64,000 nucleotides of DNA, from contig JAUCBN010000035.1 in assembly GCA_035048815.1 (NCBI GenBank), forward strand, positions 14,768,501-14,832,500, in the 5' to 3' direction. The notes below the pieces were generated by a model, which was not told the DNA's origin, did no database searches, and saw only the letters and a program-made list of their open reading frames with translations. This DNA comes from Abelmoschus esculentus (lineage: Eukaryota; Streptophyta; Magnoliopsida; Malvales; Malvaceae). The number at the start of each line of letters is the position of its first letter. Within the stretch, counting starts at the first letter, position 1. Positions 37,635 to 49,261 of the stretch are shown here, in pieces. Both the position numbers and the translations under genes were made by a program.

Positions 37635-39734
37635 CTAACGTTTGATTTCCTCATTTTGAACTCTCAAGACATCCAAATAGGACTTTCCAAGAAGCTCGCG
37701 GGAGAATATGCCTTTGAAGTAATCGGCAACGCCTATTCTCCTGAACAGCGGCGGTGATTGTGGAGTAATCAAGCTTGGTGCCGGACCCACGTCGCCATCC
37801 AAGTTCGGGCTGTAAAACATGGCAACTGAAACCCTTTCTTTAACTGAGTTCACAGTCGCACGGTGTTCGATGCTTTTGTATGTCCCATTGGATACTATCT
37901 GAAAATACAGAAAAAATAAATAAATGCACTGTACGGATATAGTTATGGATACGAATACGAGTATGAGATGAAAAACAATAATTTTAAAAATTATAGGGTA
38001 TGGATACAAGGGTAGGATAAATATAAAATATTATATTTATATAATAATTTAATTAAAATAATAAAATCTAAAACAATTAATAAAAATTAAAATTAAAATA
38101 ATTATATTTTTATTATAAGCTAATTACAATTAAAATATAAAATAAAAAAAAATTGAAGTGTTCAATTATAATAATAATAAAAACATAAATGAATGAAAGA
38201 AAATTTCCACCTAAAAATAATGTAATAAAATTAAATCAACTAAATAATTATATATAATAATAAAAAAAATTATTGGGCCCTATAATTTACACATATTTTT
38301 TACGTGTTTGTCTTCTTCAACCTACTTTTTGTTTTCTGTCTTCTCCCTTGTTTTACTTTCGTTTTTTTTCCCAGAATTTTTATTATATTCTTTGTTTTTC
38401 CTCCAGTTCCAACTATGAGATACCGAAAATTATTTTGATTCTTTCAGTGTTAACTTTTTTTTTCTGTCTGATTTTTATTTCGTTTTTCGTATCTCCGCCG
38501 GTAAAAATACCAGAATCGATGTGAAAATTTCGTATCGTCCCCAAAACGTCCCCAAAATACCACAACCGTCCCCAGCTACTTTTAGCCGTACCCCATCAAC
38601 ATAAAATTATTTTGGGTACGTACCTCAATCGTCAATCTATCCCGAAAACGTTTCGGATACTTGAAAGGACATGAGATTACCGTACCCGTGCTTCGATTAA
38701 CATTTCATATGCTGACCATAAGGGAGTAGAAGAAGATAAATTAATAGTTACCTCCATAATGTCTCCGATGTTGATTACGAAAGCATTTGGAAGTGGTTTG
38801 ATGGGAATCCAAACCCCATTTTTCCTTATCTGGAGACCTTCCATCTCGTTGATCTGAAGTAGAATGGTGAGGCCAACGGGATCAGAATGTGAGTTGAGAC
38901 CGATGGCAAGCTCTGGCTGTGGACATGGTGGGTAATAGTTCATCCTCATCCCTTGGTACCCTTCCTCAAACAACACTCTCATGTCATTAGGGTCCATACC
39001 TAAAGCTTTTGCCATCAAATCCAGAAGTTTTATGGCAAGATGTTTCAGCTCTGCAGAATAAGCTTCAAAGGTTTCTCTGCAATCAAGTATTTAGGGAAAG
39101 AGAAGAGCAAAAGCTCAGCCCAGAAATATAAAATATACTATGGATTAGTTATACTTAAGACAGATGCAGATGAAAAGAACCTGAAGGGAGTGGGATATTA
39201 GGGAATAAGTGAGGTTTTCTCAAATAAGTTGGAAGGGTGATCATGTAGAACATATCTCCCCAGTTAAGCTTCTGCTCTTCAGACACAACAAAGGCCTCTC
39301 CAAATCCCTCGATTTCATCTGGTTTTTGCCAAAGCTTCTTCTTCTCTTCCATTGGAAGATTGAAGAACTGTTGTACCTCCATCTTCATTTTGTCCACCAG
39401 TGAAGAGCTCACCCCATGGTTGATTACCTGCAATACGGTTCCATCTTTAAAATCTCAATCTACATTTTTTTCCTGCTAGCTAGGACGAAAGACGAACCTG
39501 GAAGAAACCCCATTCCTTGCATGCATGATGCAATTGCTCCAGTTCCTCTTCAGAAGATAATTTCTGCATATCAATAACAGGAACTTGTGGCGACAAATCT
39601 GTGTGAGACACGATGGGAGAGTCTTCATCGGTTCGTACGTAACGAGGTGGAACATGTTTCAATGGCTTCTTGGCTAACTCCTGGACACTAGGCACCAAGA
39701 GTGAGCTCCCTAGTTTTGGTACTGCTGAGTCCAT
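37635..39734 (-). CDS. SRG1-like 2-oxoglutarate/Fe(II)-dependent dioxygenase, copy 1 (frame-shifted unless spliced at a downstream acceptor)
   Basis: Four exons by GT-AG rules: 39498-39734, 39181-39427, 38752-39076 and 37635-37898. The product (about 356 aa) resembles the SRG1/codeine-demethylase/norcoclaurine-synthase-like clade. It has an N-terminal DIOX_N part (VPPRYVRTDEDSPIV, HHACKEWGFFQVINHG) and a 2OG-Fe(II) core with NYYPPCPQPELAIGL, iron ligands His and Asp in HSD (about 225-227), His in SIEHR (about 281), and the 2-oxoglutarate-binding RVS. Exon 2 is one base shorter than in the paralogue (CTCCCTTCAG against CTCCCCTTCAG), which shifts the frame at the usual acceptor (exon 3 from 39076). 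An AG two bases on (exon 3 from 39074) restores it. The start ATG at 39734 is the first in frame. The substrate cannot be told from sequence. Confidence 0.85.
37899..38751 (-). other. Enlarged intron 3 of oxygenase copy 1
   Basis: 853 bp against 77 bp for the same intron in copy 2. From about 37925 to 38690 it holds A+T-rich sequence flanked by GTACGG-type phrases (ACTGTACGGATAT on the left, ATTACCGTACCCGTG on the right) and CGTCCCC repeats near 38535-38575. This suggests an insertion of an unidentified repeat. Short frames inside are not genes. Confidence 0.6.
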
Positions 39735-39776
39735 AGCTTTCAAGATGGCTTTGATACCTTTCTTCAAGGCATCTAA

Positions 39777-39783
39777 ATTTATA
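39777..39783 (-). promoter_or_regulatory. Candidate TATA box of oxygenase copy 1
   Basis: Minus strand TATAAAT 43 bp before the ATG at 39734. This would imply a very short leader, so it is only a candidate. The solo LTR starts 89 bp further upstream. Confidence 0.3.
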
Positions 39784-39871
39784 GAAGAGTAAGCGGTGCT
39801 AATGCAACGCTATAACTTTATTTAATCTCCCCACGATTTTATTGATCGTGCTTGACATCACATGCCATATA

Positions 39872-42800
39872 TGTAATAACCATTTTTGTCCGGGTTAAAC
39901 CGAATCTCTAAAACTAAAACCCTTAAACTGAATCCCTAAAACCAAAACCCATAAACCGAATCTCTAATCCATAATACATATATATTAATATTCTAAATAT
40001 AATAAATAAATCATATTAAAAATATATATATTCCAAAAAAATCCAAAAATATTATTTTTATTCCCTTATTTAATATTTCAGAAAAATATATGTTACTATC
40101 CAAAATTTAGTCCATCAAATCCATTTACATTATATCTATATCCAATCAGCCCAAAACCATTACAAACATAAACCCTTAGCCCATTTTTTACAACCATAAA
40201 CCCAAAATAAACTTAACTCATAGCCCACTATTTTACAAGGCCCGATTACAATCAAAATCGGTTACAACCAGACCCGAAACCATCTACCCGGCTGACCCGG
40301 ATTGGTAACCCGAATAGACCAAATTGTCCAGCTTCTCCAAGCAACCATTCATCTTCCCAGAAGGATCTGGAGGTGGTCCTTTCGACTTCCAACAACCGTT
40401 CGGTTCCCCTCCACATCTGAACCACGTCGGTGCCACGTCGGATCCACGCTAACGACCACATCAACAAGGGGCCTCTGCTCCCTTTCGAATCCAAATCGAA
40501 GAATGGTCCACTCCTCTCCTCTACACAATTGGCCCAAAACAGAGGACAATGGTCCCCTCTCTCTTGCTCGTACGGTTCGCCCACAGAGATACCAGCAAAC
40601 CAACAAAAAGGACAAAATCAAAGGATGATTATTCAGCAACCAATTTCATTTTTTTTCATTTTCTTTTTCAAATGTAAATGGGTATAAAACCCCAAATGAA
40701 ACAATGTAAAAGGGTGGGAGAGAACTTTCAGAAAATCAATACAAGGTGATTATTCAGAGCATCTATTTTTCTTTTTTCGAATAAAAAATCTGAAAATAGA
40801 AGTTTAGGGGTTTTACCTTCGAATTTGGAACCAGTTTTCCGTCGCCGGTGTTGCATCATCATCTTTCTCTTCTTTTGTTTTCTTCAAATCTTCCTCTTCT
40901 TCGAAATAAGGGTTTCAAAACAAAAGAGGTTTTCAGATTTGTTTTCAAAAGGGGAGAAGTTTAAATCCCTTCTTTGATTTCTAAAAAAGTATTTTGGTCT
41001 TAAAGGAAAAAGGATTTTAAATCTGGTCTTCTAAACAAAGAAAGGAGAAATTTTTAAAGGTTTCCGTCGTCGGCCGCCGCCGGCGGTCTAGGTGGCGGCT
41101 TTTCTCGTCGTTTTCTGGGAATGTTGAGAAGAGGGGTTGAGTTCTTATTTCAGAGAGAAATTTCTATGTTTTCTCGAAGGAGAGGAAAAACAAATGAGGT
41201 TAAAATTAGATTTAGCCTTCATTTACTGATATTTACATGTTTCATGAAACGACGTAGTTTCATAGCCCTTGACCCGCGTGGTGGCCCGGATCCGGGAGAG
41301 AATCCGCGCAAAATGGGTCAATAGATTAATTACAGATCCAATCCCTCAAGTTTTGGAACGTTCGGCTTCTAGTATGGTTTAATTCTTTTTTCGTCCCTCG
41401 ATTTTGTTCCTTGTTCTATATTTAATCCTATTTTTAGTTTATTTTGGTTTAATTTTATTTCCGTCCTACCTTTTATCATTTTATTTAAATACTTATTTAA
41501 TTTTATTTTCCTTGATTATTATGTAATAAATGACAATTAACTCTCATAAAAATTTTGACTTTTCATATTTCCATTACTATTATTATTATTATTATTATTT
41601 TATCTTTTTTAATAGTGTTTAATGATTTTTTTTCTCTCCTATTTAATGCTGAAAAATAGAAACTTAAACCTTTTTTGAAAACCGAAACAAAATTTAATCT
41701 ATTAATTTATTTTTACCTTTTTAATAACTTTAATTGGCTTTAATTTCCTTTTTTTTTTCTCTTTACTGTAGGGAATAAATTTTTTTACTTTTTACATGGC
41801 ATTCAATGCCTTTAGTCTTGTTTTCCCTTTGTCGCATTCTTTTTTACTTTTTTATATATTATTTATTTATTATTTTCCTTATATATGTGTTATATGTATA
41901 ATAAATGTTATATGGTATGTATATTATGTGTGGACTAAACATTTATTTTCCTATTATACGTATATGTGCTATATATGCATTTTATGTATTTACTTTGCAT
42001 GTTAATGTCTTATTTACTTATTTATGTGTTTGTTATTTCTTTATTTGTTTGTTCATGTTATTTCATTTATTTATTCTTTAATTAATTTGTTTAGTCATTC
42101 ATTTATTTATTTACTTGTTTATTCTTTTATTTATTTATTTATTTAATTTATACTTTGTTCAATCGGCTTTATGGTGACCCGCAACGGGGTATGATCCGTA
42201 TTATTTATGGCCCATTTGTTCTAACCTCTAACATTTAATTTTTCGTATTTATTTTTCTTGCAATTTATTTTATCGCATTTTAATTTCTCGCAATTTATTT
42301 TTTTCGCATCTAACATTTAATTTATGCACTTTACTTTATCGTATTTAATTTCTCGTATTTTTTTCCGTATATACTTGTTGTAATTTAAAATTCTTACCCT
42401 TTTATTTTCTTTGTATTTATTTATGCTTGTAAATATTTGTATATTCAAATTATTTATTCAATATTTGTTACACCATCAATTTAAACGAATCTAATAAATA
42501 CTTCTTTATTCGGTCGTAACGGACCCGTCTTTCAACGTATTGGTGGCGGTGTATGCGTTGCCTTCGAATAAAGATACGATAAAATTAAAATATATTCGTA
42601 TTCTTAAACGGATAATAAATTAATAAAAATTTGAACTTGTAAATTTCCAATTCGGGCAAATATATTCGATTAGGTACCGATTTTTGGGCGGTGTGGGGTA
42701 CTTTATATCCCATCCGTAACCAACTCCCGAACCCAATTTTTAAAGAATCTCTGGTTTAAACGGTATCCGGTCTACCAAAGTGACCGGTGGCGACTCCAGT

Positions 42801-43096
42801 CTTTTTCAAAAATAAATTCATATTTTTTCCAATTTTCAAATCAAATCCCTATTTTTTACTATAAATTTTAAAACCTGTTTTCAATTCCCAATTTTTTCCA
42901 AAATTCCCAATTTCCCATTTTGACCTAATTTGAAACCCTAATTTTAAATCTATCTCAAAATATCCAATTTTTCAAATAATTTCCTAATTTTTTATTTTCA
43001 CAAATAAACAAAAGATTTTATTAACGACCCCCGATTTTTTTTATATCATTTCCAAACATTTTAATCCTTTAAAATTTTAGCGGGAGGGTCGTTACA
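39872..43096. mobile_element. Solo LTR or LTR-only retroelement, 3.2 kb
   Basis: Inverted ends TGTAATAACC...GTCGTTACA. Flanking ATATA (39867-39871) and ATATC (43097-43101) are a one-mismatch 5-bp duplication. Interior features: TATAAAACCCC at about 40683 (possible promoter, plus strand), a GC-rich patch CGGCCGCCGCCGGCGG near 41070, long T-rich tracts of tandem TTTATTTATT (41990-42160), and GTGGCGACTCC near 42786. No gag or pol, and frames such as 40252-40639 have no family resemblance. Orientation is unsettled because a minus-strand start TGTAACGACCC would also be typical. Confidence 0.75.
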
Positions 43097-43101
43097 ATAT
43101 C

Positions 43102-44729
43102 GAATCTAAAATTATAAAGAAATAATATAGCGTCATCAAGATTCTTAATATTAAAAGAGTAAAACTTAAATTTAAAGGTTTGTATTTATTATACATTATC
43201 TAGAACCGATTAAAATTCAATAATAAAATATAATATTCTATAATCCGATACAATTAAATATAATATTTTAATTGTTGGATTAAAATTCAATAATAATGGT
43301 ACATATGTATAATGTATATTGCTATTATAAAGTTTAACACGTAATTAAGTGACCAATTATGTTACACATGTTATAGGTATTAAATTGTCATGGAATTTAA
43401 AGTGTAGATACCATAAGGTGTATTTATAATTTGATGAGGGGTAGAGTTATAAATACTTAATAGTTGGTTAGTAAATCAACTATATAAATGGGTTATGATC
43501 CCCAAGAATTATGTTAACTTGCATATCTCTTTTTATGAGAAAAATATATTCCTCGGTGGTGAATGCAACTATTTTTAGATTTTGATCAGTCTGACAATAA
43601 ATAAAATTACTCGGTTTCTACCTAATGTATGTTGTTACATCATATTTTAATGGGCCTCTTGACAGTAATATTTACATGAAACTTCCGGAAAGATTTTGAT
43701 TTCCATAAGCAGTTCATTCAAGTTCTCGAGAATATCATTCAATCATATTAATATATTTTTTTATAGCTTGAAATAATTTAGGCGTATTTGGTATGATCGT
43801 TTCATTGAATACTTATTAGCATAATGCTATATAAATTATTTCCCCGAGCATTTTTATTAAGAGGTTTAGCTCTGATTTTTATTGTTATGTATAGTGATGA
43901 TTTAAATATCGTTGAGACTCGTGAAGAGATCTCCTCAAATCCTTGTGCATCAATCGACATACAGAAAAATATGAAAGAGACTTTACATGAATAATGCATA
44001 TTCATTGATCAACCTTATGTTTGCTAGGTCTCTTAATGTAAACAAAGATTCTTTCTGCCTCAAGAAAAGGGTAATGATAGTCTTGGTCTAAAGCACAATA
44101 TACACATTATTTGATCTATAAGCATCGTATCTTATCTAGTTCAGAAATATTATTTAAGTGCTACGAGATCATTACCTTTAAATAATTGTTATGCAAGAGG
44201 CAAAGCCGAAATATGCGTTTGGCTAAATATATCCTGAAGATATGTGAATGTTTTTCACAAGTTAAGATGCAAGCTATCTTATAAATAGATAATACAAAAT
44301 TTATATCTCAAGGTGAATATATATCAAATATGATAAAACGAAACATATTTCTTCAAGTTTCGTCCCTCATGATTTTCAGATGAACATTATTCAATGAATC
44401 ATTTCAAGCAATGATTTGGAAGAATTATCCACTAGTGCCTGATCTACTTCAACATTTGAAGATTGTATTCAATATTGAATTATGAAGGTTCAAAGATCTT
44501 ATGTGATATTTTCATGAGGAGGAGTAAATACGCGTTGCACTCTTTTTTCCTTAATCGAGGATTTGTCCCAATGGGTTTTCCTGGTAAGGTTTTTAATGAG
44601 GCAACATGTTATGCGTATCAAAGATGTGTGTACTCTTTTTCCTTCACTAAGAATTATTTTTCCCACAGGATTTTTATCTTAGTAAGATTTTAATGAGGCT
44701 CATTATCTTCATGGATATCCAAGTGGGAG
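43102..44729 (+). pseudogene. Ty1/copia reverse transcriptase remnant
   Basis: Plus-strand fragments in several frames: YFNGPLDSNIYMKLPERF (about 43645-43700), the SLYGLKQ-type region with IWYDRF (about 43785), then a decayed catalytic part containing VMI, SLRLVKR and SSIDIQKNMKETLH (43885-43990), and LMFARSLNVNKDSF (about 44005-44055). These are in the order of copia RT. Stops and frame changes throughout. The 5' half (gag, protease, integrase) is missing, and the remnant begins near the solo LTR. Confidence 0.7.
44717..44729 (+). other. Copia polypurine tract
   Basis: ATCCAAGTGGGAG directly before the LTR start TGTTATGAATA. Confidence 0.8.
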
Positions 44730-44967
44730 TGTTATGAATATATTTATTCATGGTGGATATCCATATATTAAGTTAAAGTTTAATGGGTTTTATTATTAGG
44801 GTTTAATACCCATTGGAATTAGGGTTTCCATCTTATGCTTATAAATATAGGCTTTTGGACAAAGCATTGTACACAACCCTACTTTGAGAATATAATATAA
44901 ATCTTTCTTTTTTGTCTCTCATCTTTGTTCTCTTACTTTGTTCTTATATTTTATTTTATTCACAACA
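44730..44967 (+). repeat. Copia 3' LTR
   Basis: 238 bp with inverted ends TGTTATGAA and TTCACAACA. TATAAATATAGGC near 44841 is the likely LTR promoter. No 5' partner in the window. Confidence 0.82.
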
Positions 44968-45155
44968 AATCCATGTATTTACAGAAATCAATGATGTTTT
45001 CCTTTAAATTATCAATATTGTATTTACTCGAATAAAAACCGAGGCAAAAATTTTTAAAATAATTCTAATACAAAATATCATAATCCTTGAGTCATCCTAC
45101 ATCATTTTTTAAAATTTTACAACATTTTGAGGTCAAATGATTATCCAAATTTAGA

Positions 45156-45489
45156 ATCAGGGCCATTACCCTCTTTCTAAAAGATATGTTTGATAAGATA
45201 TGCAATGCCACCGAAAACCTCCCTTTTCCTTTTTCCCACTCACCCTCATGACACCCTCTCGTGATTAGTCTATTTGTAACGATTGTTCAAACTACCTACC
45301 CCTCTCATGGGTGCTCGGTGTGAAATCGGACAGTTGGGTCGCTCTGATATCACTTATCACGGGGTCATTACCCTTTTCCTAAAAGACATATCTGATAAAA
45401 TGTGCAGCGTCACCGTTTATATATTTCAAGACCTCCCTTTCCCTTTTCGATGTGGGATTAATGCTCCTTGGCTCCTTTCAGGCGTGACA
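45156..45489 (-). mobile_element. TRIM (terminal-repeat retrotransposon in miniature), copy 1
   Basis: Read on the minus strand: a 135-bp LTR (45355-45489, TGTCACGCC...GTGATA), two bases, an initiator tRNA-Met-like primer site TGATATCAGAGC (45341-45352), about 100 bp of non-coding interior, then a second, internally deleted LTR (45156-45254) sharing AAAAGGGAGG, GCATATCTTATCA and GGGTAATG with the first. Flanking TCTAG/TCTAA (45490-45494 and 45151-45155, minus strand) is a one-mismatch duplication. No coding capacity, as is normal for TRIMs. Confidence 0.78.
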
Positions 45490-45575
45490 CTAGAGTATTA
45501 ATACACATGCATTTTTTTCTGACATATTTCTATTATTTTATTCATAGATAAATACATCCTCCATGTCTTGACAAA

Positions 45576-46872
45576 TTACTTGTCCAAACTCGATCTTAGT
45601 GTGTCCACATAGGATTTTCCACGGAGCTCGCGTGATAGAAACCCTTTATAGAAGTCATCAACGCCTACTCTCTTGAACAGCGGCGGAGTTTGTGGAGTAA
45701 TCAGGCTTGGTGCCGGTCCCCAATCAACATCCAAGTTCGGGTTGTAAAAGGTAGCGATGGAAATTCGTTCTTTAACCGAGTTTAAAGTCGCACGATGCTC
45801 AACGCTTTGGTATATCCCATTGGATAGTATCTGCAAACTCGAAACACCAAGTATCATTCAGGCTGCAGCTACCGAGTAGAAAATGATGGACAGAAATTCA
45901 CAATTACCTCAGTAACGTCTCCGAGGTTGATCACAAAAGCATTTGGAAGTGGTTTGATGGGAACCCAAACCCCATTTTTCCTTATCTGCAGACCTTCCAT
46001 CTCGTTGACCTGAAGAAGGATGGTGAGGCCACTGGCATCAGAATGAGAGTTGAGACCGATGGCAAGCTCTGGCTGTGGACATGGTGGATAATAGTTCATT
46101 CTCATCGATTGGTGTCCTTCTTGAAACAACACTCTCATGTCATTAGGGTCCATGCCTAAAGCTTTTGCCATCAAGTCAAGAAGTTTCATGGCAAGATGTT
46201 TCAGCTCTACAGAATAAGCTTCAAAGGTTTCTCTGCAATCAAGTTTAGCCCGTCAGTATAAAAGATATATGAATTATTTGTACATGACAGATGCAGATGA
46301 AAAGAACCTGAAGGGGAGTGGGAGATTAGGAAACAAGTGAGGATTTCTCAAAACAGTTGGAAGGGTAATCATGTAGAACAAATCTCCCCAGTTAAGCTTC
46401 TGCTCTTCAGACACAACAAATCCCTGTCCGAATCCCTCTACTTCACCTGGTTTTTGCCTAAGCTTCTGCTTCTCTTCCATTGGAAGATTGAAAAGCTGTT
46501 GGACCTCCATCTTCACTTTTTCCAACAGGGAAGTGCTCACCCCATGATTGACTAACTGCAACAAGGATTGATTCCATGTTTTAAATTCAAAACCCCACCA
46601 GGCAACATCTCATACAGGTAAGATCAAACACGTACCTGGAAGAAACCCCATTCTTTGCATGCATGATGCAGCTGCGGCAGTTCCTCTTCGGAAGATAACT
46701 TTTGCATATCTAAAACAGGAACTTGTGGGGACAGATTTGTGTCTGATACAATCGGAGATTCTTCATCGGTCCGCACGTATCTCGGTGGAACTTGTTTCAA
46801 TGGTTTGTTTGCTAGCTCTTGTACACAAGGCACCCTGAGTGAGCTCCCCTGCTTTGCTGCGTCTGATTTCAT
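45576..46872 (-). CDS. SRG1-like 2-oxoglutarate/Fe(II)-dependent dioxygenase, copy 2
   Basis: Four exons by GT-AG rules: 46636-46872, 46308-46555, 45908-46232 and 45576-45830 (1,065 nt, 354 aa, the normal length of the family), with no stop or shift. N-terminal DIOX_N region with VPPRYVRTDEESPIV and HHACKEWGFFQLVNHG; core with NYYPPCPQPELAIGL, iron ligands in HSD and SVEHR, and RIS for 2-oxoglutarate. A soluble cytosolic enzyme is expected. The clade oxidises or demethylates specialised metabolites, but the substrate is not predictable. Exon borders are identical to copy 1, so the two arose by tandem duplication. Start ATG at 46872 is the first in frame and aligns with that of copy 1. Confidence 0.93.
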
Positions 46873-46902
46873 GGCTTTGAAAATGGCTTTCCTGTAACTC
46901 AA

Positions 46903-48448
46903 TTAATTTAAAGATCGGTGCCTAATAAATACATCAACACGAGTTCAATTGTTATTTGATGGACGGCAACTACTTAATTTATTCAGAAAACTATTTTTAA
47001 TCGAAAGTAATTTTAGGGATTAAATCGACTACCTTTAATTGTATTTTTATTAATTTTTTAATTTTAAATAAATGAATTTAGGATTCAGGGTTTAAAATCA
47101 AAAATTATGATAAAGATTTAAGAAATTAAGGATATAATATATTTTTTAAAGTGTAAATTTCAAAGTTTAGAATTTTAAAAAATAAGGTTAAGATTTAAAA
47201 TTTAAAATTTTTAACAGAAACATATAAAAAAGTACGATTAAAAACAAAAAATGTCTACTTCGATCTGACCCAAAACTCGAATTCATTAAAAAAAATATAG
47301 TCCTATTAAATTGAGTTAAATCAGAACCTATCGAATTTAAATTTTTTGCCATCTCGAATATTTTAATGTAAGCATATTAGAGTGGTGCGCTGAATTTACT
47401 TATTGTACTTGATTACTATAGCAAGTTGTATATTTTTTCTTAGAAATTTAAAGATTTTTTCATGAGACATATAATTAAATTTAAATTATATAATTTAATT
47501 ATTTTAAATAAAATTATATTTTCCGATAGATTTTTTTTCAAAAAATAATAATTAAAAAGTCTAAGAATATAATTTAGTAGAATATATTTTTAAATAATTA
47601 TATATAATATTAATTAAATACCAGAATTTACAATTTGATTATTATTTATCTGAGTTCATAAATGATTTATACAATACAGAGAAGCCGCCATAATTTTATA
47701 AAATAATTTGATTATAAATGTTAATTAAATTATTTTTTAAAAAAATAAACGAACAGAAAAAATTTGGATAATTCAATATTTTAAAAATAATTATTTTTTA
47801 TAAAATTTTAAGTAAATTACAAAATAGTCACTAAATTTACTATACTAAAATGATATTTTTAATCACTAAACTTTTAAAAATTATAAAATAATCATTAAGC
47901 ATATCAAACTATTACAAAATATCATCAACTCATTGCATGTTATAAATTATTTATAAATATTAAAAATTCAATTATCATTTTATAAGAATTTAATAATTTT
48001 ATTAATTATTTTATATTAATTTAATAAAATTAAATATTTTTATAATATATTAAAAAATTTAATGATCATTATATATTTTTTCAAAAAATTTATAACCAAA
48101 ATACAAATATATAATATATAATGTTTAGTATATGATAATTTTAATTAATTTTGAATAAAACTAGTAAATAACCAATTTTTAAAAAATTTTAATCATTAAT
48201 TAATCTTATCTAAAATTAATCGTAAAAATTCAATTATACCAATTAATTCGATTAAAATCAAATAGTGCATGCACCAAGGCAAAGTCGTTATCGTCATTTG
48301 ACTAATTTGTCCCTGAACAAATAAGTCTTCGGCCAACTGCTCCACCAAATCAAAATTTTCCACGGCAAAAACGGAAGATTCAATTGTTTGAAATTTTAAT
48401 GAGTTAGTTTGAAAGTGAAAAGCACTTAAAAACCTTGATTTTTTAGAG
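46903..48448. other. Upstream intergenic DNA of oxygenase copy 2
   Basis: A+T-rich. A stretch at about 47825-47950 has TTACAAAATAGTCACTAAAT-type sequence common in dispersed plant repeats. The short frame 48196-48486 has no recognisable content. No TATA box could be chosen with confidence. Confidence 0.4.
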
Positions 48449-48690
48449 AAATTATATCCCATCACGTCATCTATGGGACCAATCACTAAAAATCACCCAC
48501 ATCATTATTTTTTTATGTCATATTTTTTAAGTGGATCTTCACTCATATTTATTGTTAATTCTTTTTAAAAATAATTTTTTAAGTGAAGATTCACTTGGAA
48601 AAATATATGACATATAAAAATTAGTGATATGGGTGGTTTTTAGTGGTTGGTCTCATGGCCACGTGGTGGAACTGACCCATGATATAATTT
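48449..48690. mobile_element. Foldback MITE
   Basis: Two long inverted arms: GAAATTATATC...GACCAATCACTAAAAATCACCCA...GTGGATCTTCACT on the left pairs with AAGTGAAGATTCACTTGG...GGGTGGTTTTTAGTGGTTGGTCTC...GATATAATTT on the right. There is only a short unpaired loop near 48555-48575. No coding sequence. Target duplication not resolved. Confidence 0.8.
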
Positions 48691-48733
48691 TTCGATTTTT
48701 TAAGAGAATAAATAAATAAATCTAGGTTTTTTG

Positions 48734-49253
48734 CAGGGGTGAGTATTTGGTCGAGTCAAAAAAATTTGAGTTATTCGAGTTGACAAGTAATATTTCACAA
48801 TTCAAACTTTATTTAAAATTTTTTGAGTCGAGTCGAATTTAAGAAATTTGAGTCGAGTTTTCGAGTTCCTATAAATATTTAATTATAAATATTTATCATA
48901 ATATAGTATCATTTGATTCCAATTTAGACGACTTTCTCTAATTGTATTATTTATCATATACATATATATTTTTTTCATATGTAGCAATATTTCTTTATAT
49001 TTTTATATATCAATATATATATATATATCATAAAAAATTGAGAGATTCGTCTAAAACTTAAAAATTATTCCTTTAATTAACTAAAAATTTCGAGTTATTC
49101 GAGCTATTCGAGTTTCTATTTTACAACTCAAACTTTATTTAAAATTTTTTTGAGTCGAGTCGAGTCTATGAAATTTTGAATCGAGTATTTTTGTCTCGAT
49201 TCGAGTCGAGTTATTCAATTTTTTTGAATCAATTCGAGTTTTGTTCACCCCTA
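48734..49253. mobile_element. hAT-like non-autonomous element (MITE)
   Basis: Ends CAGGGGTGAGTA and (reverse complement) TAGGGGTGAACA. The flanking 8-mers GTTTTTTG (48726-48733) and ATTCTTTG (49254-49261) match at six of eight positions, as expected for an aged hAT duplication. The interior is made of GAGTCGAGT/TTCGAGTTATTCGAG phrases and A+T, with no transposase. Confidence 0.75.
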
Positions 49254-49261
49254 ATTCTTTG

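Noticed and set aside
39735..39767. Upstream extension of oxygenase copy 1 (and 46873-46902 in copy 2)
   Set aside because: The frame is open but starts with TTG. The first ATG in both copies aligns at the same residue, so the shorter start was used.
40252..40687. Several overlapping frames of about 100 codons on both strands
   Set aside because: Inside the 3.2-kb solo LTR. No homologous domain could be recognised, and the overlap on both strands suggests chance.
41990..42160. TTTATTTATT-rich stretch as a functional satellite
   Set aside because: Simple-sequence expansion inside an LTR with no larger order visible.
45283..45501. Plus-strand frame of 72 codons
   Set aside because: Covers the TRIM LTR, primer site and interior. 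No protein family resemblance.
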